NCBI GenBank assembly: GCA_016178625.1
Contig: JACOSX010000034.1
Coordinates: forward strand, 1-36,564
DNA length: 36,564 nucleotides
Source: Ignavibacteria bacterium
GTDB lineage: Bacteria > Bacteroidota > Ignavibacteria > UBA10030 > SZUA-254
Reading direction: 5' to 3'
The translations under genes and the position numbers were made by a program. The notes under the pieces are model-generated. The model had not been told where the DNA came from. It did not search any database and saw only the letters and a program-made list of their open reading frames with translations. Positions 27,041 to 35,292 of this stretch are shown here, piece after piece; within the stretch, counting starts at the first letter, position 1, and every line of letters starts with the position of its first letter.

Positions 27041-28288
27041 CTAAAATTCCAGGACAACGCCGTTCTTCACCACCTTTTCCACGTGGTTCTCTCCGAAATG
27101 ATATGGGAGAAATTTATAGTTCGGAATGCTAAGGATGATCATATCCGCCTTCTTGCCTACTTCAATACTGCCGCGCTCATGGGAGAGGTTCAACGCACCA
27201 GCACCGTTAAGGGTTGCGGCAGTGATAACTTCCTCCGGGGACATCTGCATATGTGTGCAGGCAATAGTCATCATCAACGGCATGCTGTACGACATGCACG
27301 ATCCAGGATTGAAGTCACTTGCAAGTGCTACAGCGACGCCAGCATCGATCAGTTTGCGCGCCGGTGCGTACCGGTGGTTCAAGAAAAATGAGACGCCGGG
27401 AAGCAACGTCCCAACAACATTCGCGTTCGCAAGTGCAGTGATACCGGCATCAGAAATATGTTCGAGATGATCTGCAGATGCTGCGCCAACCGCCGCTGCA
27501 AGCTCAGCGCCACCGCTTGCCGAAAGTTCGTCGGCGTGAAGCTTCGGAATCAATCCGTACGTCTTTCCCTTGTTGAAGATCGCTTTGCAGTCATCCACAT
27601 CGAAATATCCCTTTTCACAAAAAACATCGCAGAAGGAAGCAAGTCCTTTTGTGGCAACGTACGGAATGAGTTTGTCAATGATAACCTCCCGAATATATTC
27701 ACCCTTGCGACCTTTGAATTCAGGAGGGATCGCGTGTGCGCCGAGGAAGGTAGAAACGATGGTCATGACCTCTTCTTTATTAAGCTCGTTAATAGCTTCG
27801 AGCATTTTGATTTCATGATCTCGATCGAGTCCGTAGCCGCTCTTGACCTCGACCGTGGTCGTGCCGTGCTGCAACAAAGCGGTGAGCCAACGGCGAGCCT
27901 GCTTTTTTAGTTCCTTCTTTGTCGCTTCTCGGACGTGGCTCATGGTTTTCACGATGCCCCCGCCGCGTTCGGCAATCTCCTGATAGCTCACACCGTTGCT
28001 GCGCATGGCAAACTCGTCCTCACGACTTCCGGCAAAGAGCAAATGCGTGTGTGAATCTACAAATCCTGGCATAACAACCCTATCCATACAATCAAGGATA
28101 TCTGTTTCTTTCAAATTGCCCATCGACAGGTCCTCCATCCGACCGATCCATGTGATGTTCTCTTCCTCGATCAACACCGCTCCGTTCTCGATGATGCCAA
28201 GCTCGCGCATATCGGTACCGGTCTTCACACGCTGACCTTGTGCAGGGACAGTGACAAGCTGCTTGATGTTAATAAGAGCAAGATTCAT
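27041..28288 (-). CDS. hutI: Imidazolonepropionase
   Basis: A 415-residue amidohydrolase that hydrolyses imidazolone-propionate to N-formimino-glutamate, the third step of histidine breakdown. Zinc ligands are visible as H80 and H82 in GFVDSHTHLLFAGSRE; later motifs include VEVKSGYGLD, FLGAHAIPPEFKG, LHADELSASGGAELA, SADHLEHIS and ASDFNPGSC. Length and motifs match the family. It is the first gene of the hutI-ftcD-fchA operon. The upstream 175-base gap holds a plausible promoter (28353-28381), so it need not depend on the GNAT gene behind it. Confidence 0.96.
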   Translation of the reverse strand: MNLALINIKQLVTVPAQGQRVKTGTDMRELGIIENGAVLIEEENITWIGRMEDLSMGNLKETDILDCMDRVVMPGFVDSHTHLLFAGSREDEFAMRSNGVSYQEIAERGGGIVKTMSHVREATKKELKKQARRWLTALLQHGTTTVEVKSGYGLDRDHEIKMLEAINELNKEEVMTIVSTFLGAHAIPPEFKGRKGEYIREVIIDKLIPYVATKGLASFCDVFCEKGYFDVDDCKAIFNKGKTYGLIPKLHADELSASGGAELAAAVGAASADHLEHISDAGITALANANVVGTLLPGVSFFLNHRYAPARKLIDAGVAVALASDFNPGSCMSYSMPLMMTIACTHMQMSPEEVITAATLNGAGALNLSHERGSIEVGKKADMIILSIPNYKFLPYHFGENHVEKVVKNGVVLEF

Positions 28289-28352
28289 GAATACACTATT
28301 AACGAATAGGTTTGAATTGGACTAGAGAGAGTCTTCACCGATCGTGCAACTC

Positions 28353-28381
28353 AAAATACGGAAAAACTTTTCGTTCCACAA
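28353..28381 (-). promoter_or_regulatory. Possible sigma70-like promoter of hutI-ftcD-fchA
   Basis: Read on the - strand, TTGTGG (28381-28376) and TATTTT (28358-28353) are separated by 17 bases, with the start codon about 65 bases downstream. The -35 is a weaker match than those before the Crp/Fnr and DUF177 genes. The spacer contains an imperfect inverted repeat (GGAAC GAAAA GTTTTTCC), which could be an operator. Confidence 0.35.
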
Positions 28382-28463
28382 ACTGGAGGGCTTCAATCTC
28401 AAGTGACAGAGAAGGAATGTTATGTACTGAGGTTTCGATTCTGTGAGGGGGTGGGTTTGCAGC

Positions 28464-28919
28464 TCAGATCTCTAAGCGATAGAAGAACCAATTGTTCAGA
28501 TGCTGTGCACCCAGGTGCTTGTAAAACCGGATCGCATTGATGTTCCAATCTAATACCATCCATTCCATCCTGCCGCAGCCACGGCGCTTCGCCTCGGCAA
28601 AACAGGCGCGAAACAACTTTAGTCCAATATGTTGCTTTCTGTGTTCTGGAAGGACGAAGAGATCTTCAAGATATAATGTTGGTCGCGCGAGAAACGACGA
28701 GTATGTTTCGAAAATGATCGCGTAGCCAACCGCCTTTGTATCCACGAAAGCGAGATAGGCATCGAATCGTTTCTTCTTTCCGAAAGCATCGCGCAACAGT
28801 CGTGTCCGGGCAGCTCGTGTAGGACGTTTCAACTTTTCAAAATCTGCTAGGGCATTAATAAGAGAAAGAAACACCGCGGCATCAGATTTCTTCACACGTC
28901 GGATTGTCACGCGATTCAT
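28464..28919 (-). CDS. GNAT-family N-acetyltransferase
   Basis: A 151-residue acetyltransferase of the Gcn5 fold. It starts with the usual RRVKKSDAAVFLSLINALADFE, has the core strand LYLEDLFVLPEHRKQHIGLKLF, and ends with WNINAIRFYKHLGAQ, the conserved GNAT motif B. The arrangement EDLFV followed by a short basic loop, and the overall length, resemble spermidine/spermine (SSAT-like) acetyltransferases. In the CoA pyrophosphate loop the first glycine of the usual RxxGxG is histidine here (RKQHIG), a mild deviation. The ATG overlaps the stop of a small four-cysteine gene (ATGA), so it is the last gene of the unknown operon. Substrate unknown. Confidence 0.85.
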   Translation of the reverse strand: MNRVTIRRVKKSDAAVFLSLINALADFEKLKRPTRAARTRLLRDAFGKKKRFDAYLAFVDTKAVGYAIIFETYSSFLARPTLYLEDLFVLPEHRKQHIGLKLFRACFAEAKRRGCGRMEWMVLDWNINAIRFYKHLGAQHLNNWFFYRLEI

Positions 28920-29137
28920 GAGGATACTTCAGAGGTTTTCCGTGATGATGGAGGTTGGTCACGAAATCCTTCACACTGGAGAACTGGCAACCCAGGATAC
29001 TTAGGATAGGATGGGTCAATCTTCGAATAACCGCACATGATGAATTCACTCCCCTTGCTGCTTCTAATTATCTCTCCGTGAATACAGCGATTACAGAGGC
29101 CAGAGGGGAGTGAACTTTTTGGTGGTGAACAGGGAAT
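28916..29137 (-). CDS. Small four-cysteine (zinc-ribbon-like) protein with apparent ATT start
   Basis: In this 239-base gap a frame stays open on the - strand from a TAG near 29150 to TGA at 28918-28916. Its translation holds CNRC, then RSSKGSEFIMCGYSKIDPSY, PKYPGLPVLQC and EGF: a CxxC pair and two further cysteines, as in small metal-binding proteins. I recall short bacterial proteins with a similar DPxFPKYPxLPV-x-C ending but cannot check this here. The TGA overlaps the GNAT ATG (ATGA). No ATG, GTG or TTG precedes the CxxC; the best start is ATT at 29137, with GGAGA six bases upstream, giving 73 residues. ATG at 29038 would give 40 residues and lose the CxxC. Alternatives are a start lost to mutation or a sequence error. 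Confidence 0.6.
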   Translation of the reverse strand: MPCSPPKSSLPSGLCNRCIHGEIIRSSKGSEFIMCGYSKIDPSYPKYPGLPVLQCEGFRDQPPSSRKTSEVSS

Positions 29138-29143
29138 AGCGTA

Positions 29144-29148
29144 TCTCC
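29144..29148 (-). promoter_or_regulatory. Ribosome-binding site supporting the ATT start
   Basis: GGAGA reads 5' to 3' on the - strand at 29148-29144, six bases before ATT at 29137-29135 and just after the stop codon of the zinc-ribbon gene. Its spacing to ATT is ideal, and no other start codon in the frame is near it. Confidence 0.4.
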
Positions 29149-29158
29149 GCTACAGTGC

Positions 29159-30469
29159 TCATTCGTGTTTCTTGTGGGATGCTTCCGCCGTCTCAAGCTG
29201 TTCAATAACTTTCCCAAGTCCTTTCGAGACAAGTGTGTCGAGGAGGGTGCCTGTCAACTTGATTGTGGGTTCATCAAGATGTTTTAGACTTTCTTCTGAT
29301 TTTTTGACCTCCGGGAGAACAGAGTCAGCAAGGTCGATGACAGATGGCTCGCTCGTCACATCATTTGTTGTTGCACTGCCGACAGCACCGAGAGCAAACT
29401 TGGCTCCAAGCTCCTTGATCGGTTGGAAAAATCCCTCTGGCACTTCACGGGCAGTTGCCGAGATGAGTTGACCGACATCCGACATCCGTCGATCAAGCGA
29501 CCGTCCTCGCAGCTTTGATGATCCTGCAATTGTGTACATCGCACTGGTAATGTTGGAGCTGAGAGCTTGCGACGATGATTGCATAGCACGACTTAAACTT
29601 CCTCCGCAATTCTCGATATGTTGGCCAAGCGCTGATAAGCCATAGTGTACTGATTGCCCGAGTGATTCCAACCCTTTTCGCACATGCATGCCGTGCTGGA
29701 CTGTTGAATGAGCTGCAATCTTCGCTGCTTCGATTTGCGATGCACCTTGTGTATACGACGTCAGGAGCTGTGTTGTGCGTTCGATATCAAATTGGATGCG
29801 ATCCACCATCTTGTTGTTTCGGTTCTCGTAATAATAACCGCGGGCTTTGTAGAAATGCCAGATGGAAACCTGAGACATCACCTGCAAAAGGTTTTGATCT
29901 GTGCTAACGGTTCCCATTGCTTTCTCGCCGATGTGGAGATTCACCGCCGCTTCCCAATCTTTCGAGCCTAATCGCATGAACCACTGCCGTGCGGCGACGA
30001 GGTCATTGAGATCTTCCATTGATCGAATTTCTTTTTCAGCGCCACGCTGTGCATAACCCATCGCCGCCATGTAGGCAGCTGTCGCTGCTGATTTGTGGAT
30101 ACCTAATTCCGAGAACAGCCGAAATGCAACGATCAGTTGATCAATGACTTTGTCGGAAAGGTTACCCTTGGTGTAATGTTCTTTCACCTTTAGATAGATT
30201 TCCTGCGCTCGTTGTAACGAGAGTTCGGCAATCTCGCGATAGCGTTGCTTCAGGAGTACAGTGCGCTTAGCATGTTTATCGAGATATTTCTTATCCTCTT
30301 TGCGCAATGCTTGAATCGATTCGCGGATTTCTCTGAGAGAAATACATTCTGAAATGATCGTGCTGCCGCAGAGATAACACGTTCCTCGGACCCCCTCGTA
30401 ATCGATCCAACGGTGACCGCAACTTGTACAGCGCTCCATTCCTAATTTCATTGTCATCGCATCGTTCAT
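29159..30469 (-). CDS. Zinc-ribbon protein with long helical body, unknown function
   Basis: A 436-residue soluble protein I do not recognise. Residues 14-34 are a zinc ribbon (C14-x2-C17 ... C31-x2-C34, with CTSCGHRW and CYLCGST). Residues about 50-240 are predicted helical (RYREIAELSLQRAQEIYLKV, KVIDQLIVAFRLFSELGIHKSAATAA), in a TPR-like rhythm. Residues about 250-330 form a long stretch rich in Ser, Ala and Gln (SLGQSVHYGLSALGQHI, LSRAMQSSSQALSSNI), perhaps an amphipathic or coiled region. No signal peptide or membrane segment is seen. The start overlaps the stop of the upstream helical gene (ATGA), indicating equal production and probably a complex. Only the zinc ribbon hints at protein or nucleic-acid binding. 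Confidence 0.8.
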   Translation of the reverse strand: MNDAMTMKLGMERCTSCGHRWIDYEGVRGTCYLCGSTIISECISLREIRESIQALRKEDKKYLDKHAKRTVLLKQRYREIAELSLQRAQEIYLKVKEHYTKGNLSDKVIDQLIVAFRLFSELGIHKSAATAAYMAAMGYAQRGAEKEIRSMEDLNDLVAARQWFMRLGSKDWEAAVNLHIGEKAMGTVSTDQNLLQVMSQVSIWHFYKARGYYYENRNNKMVDRIQFDIERTTQLLTSYTQGASQIEAAKIAAHSTVQHGMHVRKGLESLGQSVHYGLSALGQHIENCGGSLSRAMQSSSQALSSNITSAMYTIAGSSKLRGRSLDRRMSDVGQLISATAREVPEGFFQPIKELGAKFALGAVGSATTNDVTSEPSVIDLADSVLPEVKKSEESLKHLDEPTIKLTGTLLDTLVSKGLGKVIEQLETAEASHKKHE

Positions 30470-31668
30470 TGCTTTCTCTCCTGCAACTGCCGGATGAGAC
30501 GATTGTATTCGTCGTCGGAGAGCTCACCGAAGGCATATTTTGTTTCAATAGTCTCTCGATCGAAATGTTGACGCGCCTTCACAGTCACTTGTTTGAACGT
30601 CTCCGCTGCTCGTATGCGCACAAATCCTCGCAGCGTTTCCATTTCCTCCTGGTAAAGCGGCGAGAATCGACTGAGATCACCTGAGAGGTCGAACGGTTTC
30701 TCACCTTTGGAGATGCGACGAAAATTTGAGAGTTCTGCAAATTCTTTTACGCTGATGTTTTGAAGTAGCTCGAGAGCGACCTCAAACTCTTTTGCCTTGT
30801 AATAGAAATGGTACGCCGACTTGAATTCGCTTTCCTTGAGATACCAGTTGGCGAGTTCCTTATACTCGGCGACTGTGAACAGTGTCCGATCGTAAATAAA
30901 GAACGAGGTAGCATGATCTCCGGCATTTCGCTTGAGAGCGCCAAGGCTATGCATATCGTTCTCGACCCAGAAATACCATTCTTCAAGCTCGTTCCGGTTT
31001 TCCGTTCTTGCAAGGTTGAGAAAATCTGATGTACGATCCCATGCCTTGAAGAAACAGTAAGCAAGCAACGCTGTGTCAATATTGTGTGGATTGTTATTGA
31101 CAGCTTGACGGAGAAGCTCGATCAGCTTCTCCTTCTCATTTCCGGGAAGGGCGAAGAACAGTTTAATTGGCACGCGCGGTATTCGCCTTTCAGCGCGAGT
31201 ATGATCATAGAAAAGTTGAAGATGCTGTGGATTCGAATCTGGCATTTCAAGTTCAAGCTGCTCGATAGCGGAATAAAACCGATCAGTTACCAGAATTTTT
31301 CTGATGCCGGAATACCACGGCGTGTCTGCTTCCCGGAACGCGCTCTCAAGAAACATTCTCCATGAGCTCATCGTGCTCTCGATGAAGGAATTTTCCGCAA
31401 GGGGGATGGTTGTCTTAAAAATTTCGATGAGATTATTGTCACGCGTAATCAAATCGTCCTGCGTCGTCCCGTTGCGCAAAAGCTGCATAATGAAATAATG
31501 TTTGACCCATGGACGCGTCAGCGGTTCATTGATCGTGTGGCGAAGTTCGATCTTCTCCTTCGTAGGTTCGATCAGGTGTTCAGGGTAGGTTCCCTGAATC
31601 CCTAGTCTCAGTCGCTCTTTATGTGTTTGAAAGAGTTGGAGCTGTATCAACGACCTAAATCCTTCCAC
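30466..31668 (-). CDS. Helical-repeat protein with SHOCT-like C-terminus, unknown function
   Basis: A 400-residue soluble protein without signal peptide or membrane segments. The body is predicted almost entirely helical. Residues about 270-320 resemble TPR or solenoid repeats (YKELANWYLKESEFKSAYHFYYKAKEFEVALELL). The last ~27 residues (ETIETKYAFGELSDDEYNRL and on) match the SHOCT pattern, a short two-helix oligomerisation motif usually at the C-terminus. It begins the operon: the 177-base region before it has no other gene, and its stop overlaps the next start. The N-terminal ~180 residues contain an EPTKEKIELRHTINEPLTRPW segment of unknown meaning. I cannot assign a function; the conserved pairing with the zinc-ribbon gene would be the first thing to establish. 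Confidence 0.78.
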   Translation of the reverse strand: MEGFRSLIQLQLFQTHKERLRLGIQGTYPEHLIEPTKEKIELRHTINEPLTRPWVKHYFIMQLLRNGTTQDDLITRDNNLIEIFKTTIPLAENSFIESTMSSWRMFLESAFREADTPWYSGIRKILVTDRFYSAIEQLELEMPDSNPQHLQLFYDHTRAERRIPRVPIKLFFALPGNEKEKLIELLRQAVNNNPHNIDTALLAYCFFKAWDRTSDFLNLARTENRNELEEWYFWVENDMHSLGALKRNAGDHATSFFIYDRTLFTVAEYKELANWYLKESEFKSAYHFYYKAKEFEVALELLQNISVKEFAELSNFRRISKGEKPFDLSGDLSRFSPLYQEEMETLRGFVRIRAAETFKQVTVKARQHFDRETIETKYAFGELSDDEYNRLIRQLQERKQ

Positions 31669-31845
31669 TCAGATTAACCAGTTACCATGTAACTTTAAAT
31701 TATCACCAAAACAATAATGGCAGATAAGGGTTACATTGGATATGAATATACAAATTTTTTTCTGGAAGTCCACAAGTATGACCAGATAGGGATGATTTAC
31801 TCAATTCCGATCATCACTCAAAACGATGGATATTGTTGTTTTTCA
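31669..31845 (-). promoter_or_regulatory. Gene-free region upstream of the unknown operon
   Basis: An AT-rich 177-base gap between the gluzincin stop and the start of the helical-repeat gene. It should contain the operon promoter. On the - strand a TATATT lies near 31747-31742, but the best -35 (TTGTGG) is 19 bases away, so the assignment is weak. GTTAC-CAT-GTAAC at 31681-31693 is a short perfect inverted repeat close to the start codon and could be an operator. No hairpin terminator with a T tract was seen. Confidence 0.3.
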
Positions 31846-33000
31846 CTATTTTGAGGAAATTTGCCGGACGATTGAATCTGAGAGCTTCGGCAGGTTACTA
31901 TCTTGGCCTATGAGGTTGATGTACTTTTGGAAGAAATCGGCAGGATCGCGAGCGATCGATTCGATGAGGGCAGCCCTTCCCATACGAAGATCAATCTCAC
32001 GAGCAATGAACATGCCTGTCATCGCACCGTAACTTTCCCAGTACCCGCTGAGGTTAGCAGTTCGGATCAACTCACCGGCGCGTCGAGGAGTGAGAGTCGG
32101 AGAAAGAAGCTCTGAAGCATTTTTATTGAAGGTTGAAAAGACCTCGCGTGTTCTGTTGAACCAGTCGCGAGGTAGATATCCTTGACCTCTTTGATCGAGT
32201 GAAAGGTAGTACGCGATGCCTTCGTTCTGCGTCAGATCAAGGAGTTCATCGAAAGGAGTTTGATGCTTACCGGAATAGCGGTTCCATGATGAAGAGGTTG
32301 CCTTGTACGCACCAAACGCAGCATGGAAGACTTCATGAGCAACCACCCCCAGCAACGAGACAAAGCGTTCCTCAAGATCCAGTCCATAATCGACGGCGTG
32401 AGACAGATTGATGACGATTGTGAGCTCACCTTCGTTCTCGCCGACGAACTGCGGTGTGTCTCCGTGCCAAACGATACGCCGGACGAATGCGTCGACGTTT
32501 TCGTGCCCGAGTGTAACAACGTAGACGGGGATAGTAACATCGATCTCTGCATCGGAAGGGAAAATCTGTTCGACGGTTGCAATAACACGGCGATTGAAGT
32601 TCCGTTTCTTCATCTCATCGAGCAACTGTTTGATTCCTGTAACGTTGTCTCGAGCCTTTTCGAGGTGATAGATGTCATCCTTGACGACCTGATGGTACTT
32701 GATGGAATCGAGATAGCTGCGCAATTGGGCAGCAATGACATCTCGATCGGCAATCAAGCCAGTCGTTGACGCGGCAATGCGATTTCCCCTCAACTCAGTG
32801 AGCGCATCAATGTTGACGAGCTCTCCGTCCAACAAGGCGACACATTGTTCGGCGGCTGAGTAGTCGAAGAGAAGGCTAACATTGAATTTGGGATGCGTTT
32901 GAGCGGATGATATCGAGTTGAAGCAGTGAAGTGTTACAGTTATCAGGGCAGCCGCCAGGACGAAGCGCCACTCGCTGATTCGTCCGTTGTTGGTTACCAT
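31846..33000 (-). CDS. Secreted gluzincin-like zinc metalloprotease (DUF5700/DUF2268-like)
   Basis: A 384-residue exported protein with a signal peptide after a short polar start (FVLAAALITVTLHCFNSISSAQ). The zinc motif is HEVFH at residues 222-226 in VVAHEVFHAAFGAYK, and NEGIAYYLS (E260) provides the probable third ligand; together they resemble the uncharacterised DUF5700/DUF2268 peptidase group. Residues before 200 form a helical prodomain-like region. It overlaps the doxX stop by seven bases (ATGGTAA), so the two are translationally coupled. The substrate is unknown. This is the second exported HExxH protein in the window, after the fusion at 4335. Confidence 0.8.
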   Translation of the reverse strand: MVTNNGRISEWRFVLAAALITVTLHCFNSISSAQTHPKFNVSLLFDYSAAEQCVALLDGELVNIDALTELRGNRIAASTTGLIADRDVIAAQLRSYLDSIKYHQVVKDDIYHLEKARDNVTGIKQLLDEMKKRNFNRRVIATVEQIFPSDAEIDVTIPVYVVTLGHENVDAFVRRIVWHGDTPQFVGENEGELTIVINLSHAVDYGLDLEERFVSLLGVVAHEVFHAAFGAYKATSSSWNRYSGKHQTPFDELLDLTQNEGIAYYLSLDQRGQGYLPRDWFNRTREVFSTFNKNASELLSPTLTPRRAGELIRTANLSGYWESYGAMTGMFIAREIDLRMGRAALIESIARDPADFFQKYINLIGQDSNLPKLSDSIVRQISSK

Positions 33001-33434
33001 TGCTTAAGTACGACGAAATCAATTGAGAATTTTCCAGAGCCGAAGACGACGAGAACGAGCGCCATTGTCACCAGAGCGAGATCAAGCTCGTAACCACCGA
33101 CCCAGCCTCCCTCCATTACTTTGGAAATCAGTCCTGTTTTATACTTTACTTTGACGATCGCAATGAACATATTAATGACGATTAGCAACGCTGCGACCCT
33201 TGTCAGCAGACCGAGGATGAGAAGGATTCCGCCAAAAAACTCTACACTGCCGACGACATAAGCGAAGAACAATGGCGCTGGAACACCGATATTCTTAAAA
33301 AATCCCGCCACCCCTTTGGGACCCGGCTCTTTAAAGAGTTTCTGATATCCATGCGGAATAAAAATATATCCTAGCGCGAGACGAAGCAAGAGCGCCGAGA
33401 GGCTTGGATGAAAACCGATGTATTGACCAATCAT
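32994..33434 (-). CDS. DoxX-family membrane protein
   Basis: A 146-residue inner-membrane protein with four predicted helices. It begins ALLLRLALGYIFIPHGYQKL, typical of DoxX, followed by LFFAYVVGSVEFFGGILLILG, RVAALLIVINMFIAIV and DLALVTMALVLVVFGSG. DoxX proteins are linked to respiratory or redox membrane complexes, or to membrane integrity, in different bacteria; the role here is open. A consensus AGGAGG site precedes the ATG. It lies 68 bases downstream of hutU and is coupled to the gluzincin gene. Confidence 0.88.
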   Translation of the reverse strand: MIGQYIGFHPSLSALLLRLALGYIFIPHGYQKLFKEPGPKGVAGFFKNIGVPAPLFFAYVVGSVEFFGGILLILGLLTRVAALLIVINMFIAIVKVKYKTGLISKVMEGGWVGGYELDLALVTMALVLVVFGSGKFSIDFVVLKQW

Positions 33435-33502
33435 AGTTCCTCCTTATTGAAAGAAGATCCTTTGTTCCCACGCCACGTGCACTCATGAAGGCAGCAATGT
33501 AA

Positions 33503-35164
33503 CTACATCATCGGCACATTCACGCCGAACTTCTTCGCGTTCTGCATAGCTCGCTCGTATCCGGCGTCGGCGTGGCGCAAGATGCCCATACCCGGATCGT
33601 ACGTGAGCACACGATTCAGTCGTCGTTCGGCTTCTTTTGTCCCATCAGCAACAACCACCATTCCTGCATGGATCGACATGCCGATGCCAACACCCCCGCC
33701 ATGATGAACACTCACCCAGCTTGCACCTCCAACTGCATTAAGCAGTGCGTTGAGGATGGGCCAATCAGCGATAGCATCACTTCCGTCTTTCATTTTCTCC
33801 GTCTCACGGTTTGGTGAAGCGACAGAGCCGCAGTCAAGATGATCTCTGCCTATGACAATGGGCGCCTTCACTTCGCCGCGTGCAACGAGGTTATTGAAAA
33901 TTGTTCCCATCTTGGCGCGTTCGCCGTACCCGAGCCAACAGATGCGTGCAGGGAGTCCTTGGAACTTCACCTGTTTCTGTGCTTTCTCAATCCAACGGCA
34001 CAGCGGTTTGTTGTCTGGAAAAGTCTCCATCACCGCTTGATCTGTCCGATAAATATCCTCCGGATCTCCTGAGAGCGCTGCCCAGCGGAACGGTCCTTTA
34101 CCGTCACAGAACAGGGGGCGAATGTATTCCGGCACGAAACCCGGAATCTCAAAAGCATTCTTCAGACCATTAGCGAGCGCTTCGCCGCGGATGTTGTTTC
34201 CGTAATCGAACGTGATAGCTCCCTTCTGCTGAAGTCCAAGCATTGCCTGTACATGCTCGATGATCGAAGCCTGGGCACGCTTCACATATTCTTTCGGATC
34301 ACTTTTCCGTAGGTCAAGTGCTTCTTCGTATGGCATGTGCGCAGGCACGTAGCCATTCAATGTGTCGTGCGCAGATGTCTGGTCGGTAAGGACGTCGACC
34401 TTAATGTTGCGGGCGAGAAGTTCCGGGAGTACTTCGGCGGCATTTCCAAGAAGCGCCACCGATTTCGGCTCTTTGAATTCTTTCGCGGTCTGAAGGATCA
34501 AGAGCGCTTCATCGAGAGAGTCGGTCATCTCATCGACATATTTCGTTGTGAGACGCTTCTGGATGCGCGATCGATCGACTTCAATGGCAAGACATGCCGC
34601 ACCGTTCATCGTCGCCGCAAGTGGCTGAGCGCCGCCCATTCCGCCGAGTCCTGCAGTTACAAGAAGCTTACCTGCGAGGGTTCCGCCGAAGTATCGCTCG
34701 GCGACGGCGGCAAAGGTTTCATACGTTCCTTGTAAGATTCCCTGCGTACCTATATAGATCCAGCTTCCTGCGGTCATTTGGCCGTACATCGTAAGTCCGA
34801 GAGCCTCAAGTCGCCGGAATTCATCCCATGTTGCCCACTTTGGTACGAGCATCGCGTTTGAGATCAAAACTCGCGGTGCATCAAGATGCGTTTTGAAAAC
34901 CCCCACGGGCTTGCCGGATTGGACGAGCAAGGTCTCGTCATTCTCTAAGCTCTTCAGAGAGCGCACGATTGCCCCATAGCATTCCCAATTTCGCGCCGCT
35001 TTACCCGTTCCACCGTACACGATAAGTTCATCCGGCTTCTCTGCGACATCGGGATCGAGGTTGTTCATCAACATGCGGAGGGCAGCTTCCTGAAGCCATC
35101 CCTTGCATATGAGCTGTGTGCCGCGAGGGGCACGAATCACTCGTTCTTCAGTCAATGTTTCCAT
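33503..35164 (-). CDS. hutU: Urocanate hydratase
   Basis: A 553-residue enzyme, standard length, that hydrates urocanate to imidazolone-propionate with tightly bound NAD. Highly conserved segments are [71 protein letters not shown] and [12 protein letters not shown]. It stands about 5 kb from hutI on the same strand, and histidine ammonia-lyase (hutH), which produces its substrate, is not in the window. GGAAACAG precedes the ATG as a moderate ribosome-binding site. doxX follows downstream. Confidence 0.97.
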   Translation of the reverse strand: METLTEERVIRAPRGTQLICKGWLQEAALRMLMNNLDPDVAEKPDELIVYGGTGKAARNWECYGAIVRSLKSLENDETLLVQSGKPVGVFKTHLDAPRVLISNAMLVPKWATWDEFRRLEALGLTMYGQMTAGSWIYIGTQGILQGTYETFAAVAERYFGGTLAGKLLVTAGLGGMGGAQPLAATMNGAACLAIEVDRSRIQKRLTTKYVDEMTDSLDEALLILQTAKEFKEPKSVALLGNAAEVLPELLARNIKVDVLTDQTSAHDTLNGYVPAHMPYEEALDLRKSDPKEYVKRAQASIIEHVQAMLGLQQKGAITFDYGNNIRGEALANGLKNAFEIPGFVPEYIRPLFCDGKGPFRWAALSGDPEDIYRTDQAVMETFPDNKPLCRWIEKAQKQVKFQGLPARICWLGYGERAKMGTIFNNLVARGEVKAPIVIGRDHLDCGSVASPNRETEKMKDGSDAIADWPILNALLNAVGGASWVSVHHGGGVGIGMSIHAGMVVVADGTKEAERRLNRVLTYDPGMGILRHADAGYERAMQNAKKFGVNVPMM

Positions 35165-35292
35165 AGATCTGTTTCCTGTTCCACGCCAGCAGTTTTATGT
35201 CCCTCAGAATCCGGATGACGTTTTGTTGTGCGATTCGTGAGGCATGTTTAAAAGCTCAATCTTTTCTGCATCTGATGTTTAGAGATCGATCT

